Below are positions 62,070 through 64,000 of a DNA stretch of 64,000 nt, piece after piece. The stretch comes from JAPUEK01 sp963815355 (GTDB lineage: Bacteria; Pseudomonadota; Alphaproteobacteria; Rhodobacterales; Rhodobacteraceae): NCBI GenBank assembly GCA_963815355.1, contig CAWFGJ010000005.1, positions 248,001 through 312,000 on the forward strand, in the 5' to 3' direction. The stretch's first letter is position 1; each line of letters opens with the position of its first letter. The notes beneath the pieces were generated by a model, which ran no database searches, was not told the DNA's origin, and was given only the letters and a program-made list of their open reading frames with translations. A program made the translations under genes and the position numbers.

Positions 62070-62984
62070 ATGCGCGACGCAACAAGACCCGCAGAGCAAA
62101 GCCACCCCCTGCGCGCCGCGCTATGGATGACGGGGGCGGTGGCCTCGTTCAGCGCCATGGCGATTGCCGGGCGACAGGTCAGCCATCTGCACGACAGTTT
62201 TGAGATCATGACCGTCCGGTCAGCCGTGGGTTTTGCGTTGGTTCTTGTCTATGGCGTGGCGAGCGGCACGCTGCGGCAGGTCACCCGCGCGCGGCTGGGC
62301 GGGCATCTGTTGCGCAATGTGGTGCATTTCACCGGACAAAACCTTTGGTTCTGGGCGCTGACCTTGATCCCCTTGGCGCAGGTCTTTGCGTTGGAGTTTA
62401 CATCCCCGATCTGGGTGATCTTGCTTTCACCCTTGTTCCTGGGAGAACGGCTGACCCGCACAAAGCTGGTTGCGGCGGGGCTGGGGTTTGCAGGTATCCT
62501 TCTGGTTGCACGGCCCGATTTTGCGGCGCTGGACAAAGGAGTGCTTGCGGCGGCCGGATCGGCGGTGTGTTTTGCGGCCACCTCCATCCTGACCAAACGG
62601 CTGACCAAAGGGGAGCCAATCATCGGCATCCTGTTTTGGTTGACGGGGATGCAGTTCTTTATGGGGCTTGCCGCCGCCGGATTTGACGGCACGATTCACC
62701 TGCCGACGGCGCAGACCTTGCCTTGGCTGGTGCTGATCGGCGGGGCCGGGGTGCTGGCGCATCTGTCGCTGACCTCGGCGCTGAAACTTGCGCCTGCAAG
62801 CTTTGTCGCACCCTTGGATTTCCTGCGTCTTCCGCTGATCGCGGTGGTCGGCGCGCTGGTTTACGCCGAGCCGCTGGACCCCTTTGTTCTGGCCGGTGGC
62901 GCGGTCATATTTGCTGGCATCTGGCTGAACATCCGGGCGGAACTCAGGTCCCGGCGCAACAGTTTGAATATCACAAATCTGTGA
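62070..62984 (+). CDS. EamA-type (DMT superfamily) transporter
   Basis: 304-residue permease with ten hydrophobic segments in two EamA repeats. The stretch NLWFWALTLIPLAQVFALEFTSPIW is typical of the drug/metabolite transporter family; the second repeat has SLTSALKLAPASFVAPLDFLRLP. ATG 62070 follows GAAAAGAGA; an upstream in-frame start is blocked by poor coding. Substrate unknown; amino-acid derivative or metabolite export is usual. Confidence 0.92.
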   Translation: MRDATRPAEQSHPLRAALWMTGAVASFSAMAIAGRQVSHLHDSFEIMTVRSAVGFALVLVYGVASGTLRQVTRARLGGHLLRNVVHFTGQNLWFWALTLIPLAQVFALEFTSPIWVILLSPLFLGERLTRTKLVAAGLGFAGILLVARPDFAALDKGVLAAAGSAVCFAATSILTKRLTKGEPIIGILFWLTGMQFFMGLAAAGFDGTIHLPTAQTLPWLVLIGGAGVLAHLSLTSALKLAPASFVAPLDFLRLPLIAVVGALVYAEPLDPFVLAGGAVIFAGIWLNIRAELRSRRNSLNITNL

Positions 62985-63107
62985 CGCGGCGTCATTGATT
63001 GACCGAACACAAAATCGGGGCTTAGCCTCTGCTTCAGATGCATCAAGCAGCCGGAAGATCGCAACAAGACGGTCGAAGGATGCCACTCATTGCAGGGGAA
63101 GAGGACA

Positions 63108-64000
63108 ATGATAAAACAACTGACAGCGCTGGGTGTCTTGGCGCTTAGCACAACCACAGGTTTTGCAGGCGGCATCGACCGTTCGGGACAAAGCATCCTT
63201 TCGATCTTTGAAAAGGGCAACTATGCCGAACTGTCGTTCGGCAATGTCATGCCAAATGTCTCGGGCATCGGGGCGGGCACGATTCCCAACGGTGCACAAC
63301 CGACGCCGGGCCAGGATTCGGGCAACATGGCCAAGTCCTATAACCAGATCGGGATGGCGGTGAAGACCGACCTGAACGAAAGCCTTGCCTTCGCGATGAT
63401 CCTTGATCAGCCGTTCGGGGCCGATGTCGCCTATGCACCCGGGACCACCTATTACGCCCGCGGCACCCATGCGACGCTGAAGACGACCGCACTGACTGGC
63501 GTTTTGAAATACACGCTGCCGTCAAACATCTCCGTCTACGGCGGCTTGCGCTATCAGACGATGTCGGCTGAAGCGTTTATCCCCTTCATTCCCACATCCG
63601 GCTATTCGGTCAGTTCCGACACCGCAAGCGGCGTGGGCTATCTGGTGGGTGTGGCTTATGAAAAGCCCGAGATTGCGCTGCGCGTCGCGCTGACCTTCAA
63701 CTCGGAGATCACGCACAACTTCAATACCATCGAGTTCGAGCTTGCTGACCGGGTATGTGGCGACGGCTGGCACCACCTCAACCACGACGCCGAAAAGCGT
63801 CAACCTCGACTTCCAGTCGGGCGTGGCCAAGGACACGCTGGTGTTCGGCTCGATCCGTTGGGTCGACTGGTCGAACTTTGTGATCGACCCGACCTATTAC
63901 ACCCCGCCGTCGCCACTGGTCAGCTATGACAGCGACACCGTCACCTATAGCCTTGGAGTCGGGCGTCGGTTGAATGAGAACTGGTCGGTCGCGGCGTCGG
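63108..64000 (+). CDS. OmpP1/FadL family outer-membrane protein (frameshift, 3' partial)
   Basis: A FadL-type outer-membrane channel for long-chain fatty acids or hydrophobic compounds. ATG 63108 has GAGGA six bases upstream and gives a signal peptide (MIKQLTALGVLALSTTTGFA, cleavage near residue 20), then GIDRSGQSILSIFEKG, a typical mature start. The frame is lost at a TT run (63735-63736); removing one T continues as SSLLTGYVATAG and SVNLDFQSGVAKDTLVFGS, the expected beta-strands, through to base 64000. As sequenced the protein ends early at 63929. The remainder lies outside the window. Confidence 0.85.

Noticed and set aside
1..64000. CRISPR arrays, IS elements, prophage, integrase attachment sites
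   Set aside because: No regularly spaced repeats, transposase, integrase or phage structural genes were found. The encoded tRNA-Arg is intact and has no integrase beside it.

Overview
The window is a GC-rich chromosomal segment of an alphaproteobacterium, almost certainly from the Rhodobacterales (Roseobacter/Rhodobacter group). The diagnostic signs are the block dusB-ntrB-ntrC-ntrY-ntrX-trkA-trkH-hfq-hflX, an NtrC without the sigma-54 loop, a fused ispDF gene, a suf operon carrying small Yip1-type membrane proteins, and several families known mainly from this order (DUF6456, DUF6477, the SufBCD-associated membrane protein). No phage, transposase, IS element, CRISPR array or plasmid function was seen; this is ordinary core chromosome with a few accessory genes.

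Layout. 1-4.0 kb: the 3' part of a suf Fe-S cluster operon (sufC-sufD-two Yip1 proteins-sufS). 4.07 kb: tRNA-Arg(CCG). 4.3-7.4 kb: rpe, an FAD amino-acid/sarcosine-oxidase-type enzyme, a LuxR solo. 7.5-9.3 kb: rpsB-tsf, leftward, with promoter, inter-gene hairpin and terminator. 9.5-12.9 kb: pseudouridine catabolism (psuK-psuG), a DUF502 membrane protein, bdhA. 13.0-13.1 kb: a candidate small RNA with its own promoter and terminator. 13.2-17.4 kb: an oligopeptide-type solute-binding protein with an entericidin-like lipoprotein, then a kinase/universal stress protein and a metallophosphoesterase, each broken by one base. 17.5-25.1 kb: an XRE-cupin regulator, an acyl-CoA-ligase-like enzyme with a FrnE/DsbA protein, an MFS exporter, and mfd (frameshifted). 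25.1-31.7 kb: SufBCD-associated membrane protein, hemB, a SYLF lipoprotein, a beta-hydroxyacid dehydrogenase, a penicillin-acylase-family enzyme, a papain-like protease. 31.7-44.4 kb: the long leftward run dusB-ntrBCYX-trkAH-hfq-hflX-DppA-like peptidase. 44.6-49.7 kb: ispDF-pgpA-pncC, RatA/COQ10 protein, hpt, a 54-residue membrane protein, di-haem cytochrome c, GST. 49.7-54.1 kb: DUF4239 protein, lipA, divergent oxyR/katA. 54.2-64 kb: DUF6456/DUF6477 pair, an MttB-type methyltransferase, guaA, ABM monooxygenase, zinc dehydrogenase, EntS-like MFS, EamA transporter, and a FadL-type porin cut by the window edge.

How they work together. Three themes recur: Fe-S and haem supply (suf, SufBCD-associated protein, hemB, lipA as an Fe-S client), nitrogen/redox and potassium control (NtrBC, NtrYX, TrkAH, Hfq), and oxidative-stress defence (OxyR/KatA). 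Most neighbouring same-strand genes overlap by 1-8 bases or lie a few bases apart, which points to translational coupling.

Caveat. Four genes (kinase-USP, metallophosphoesterase, mfd, FadL) each need a one-base correction in a short base run to read through. Sequencing or assembly error is the simplest explanation, because the remainder of each protein is well conserved; true decay cannot be excluded. No clearly new multi-gene system was found; the best novel leads are the small RNA at 13.0 kb, the apparent CTG start of hflX overlapping the hfq stop, and the C70-like protease.
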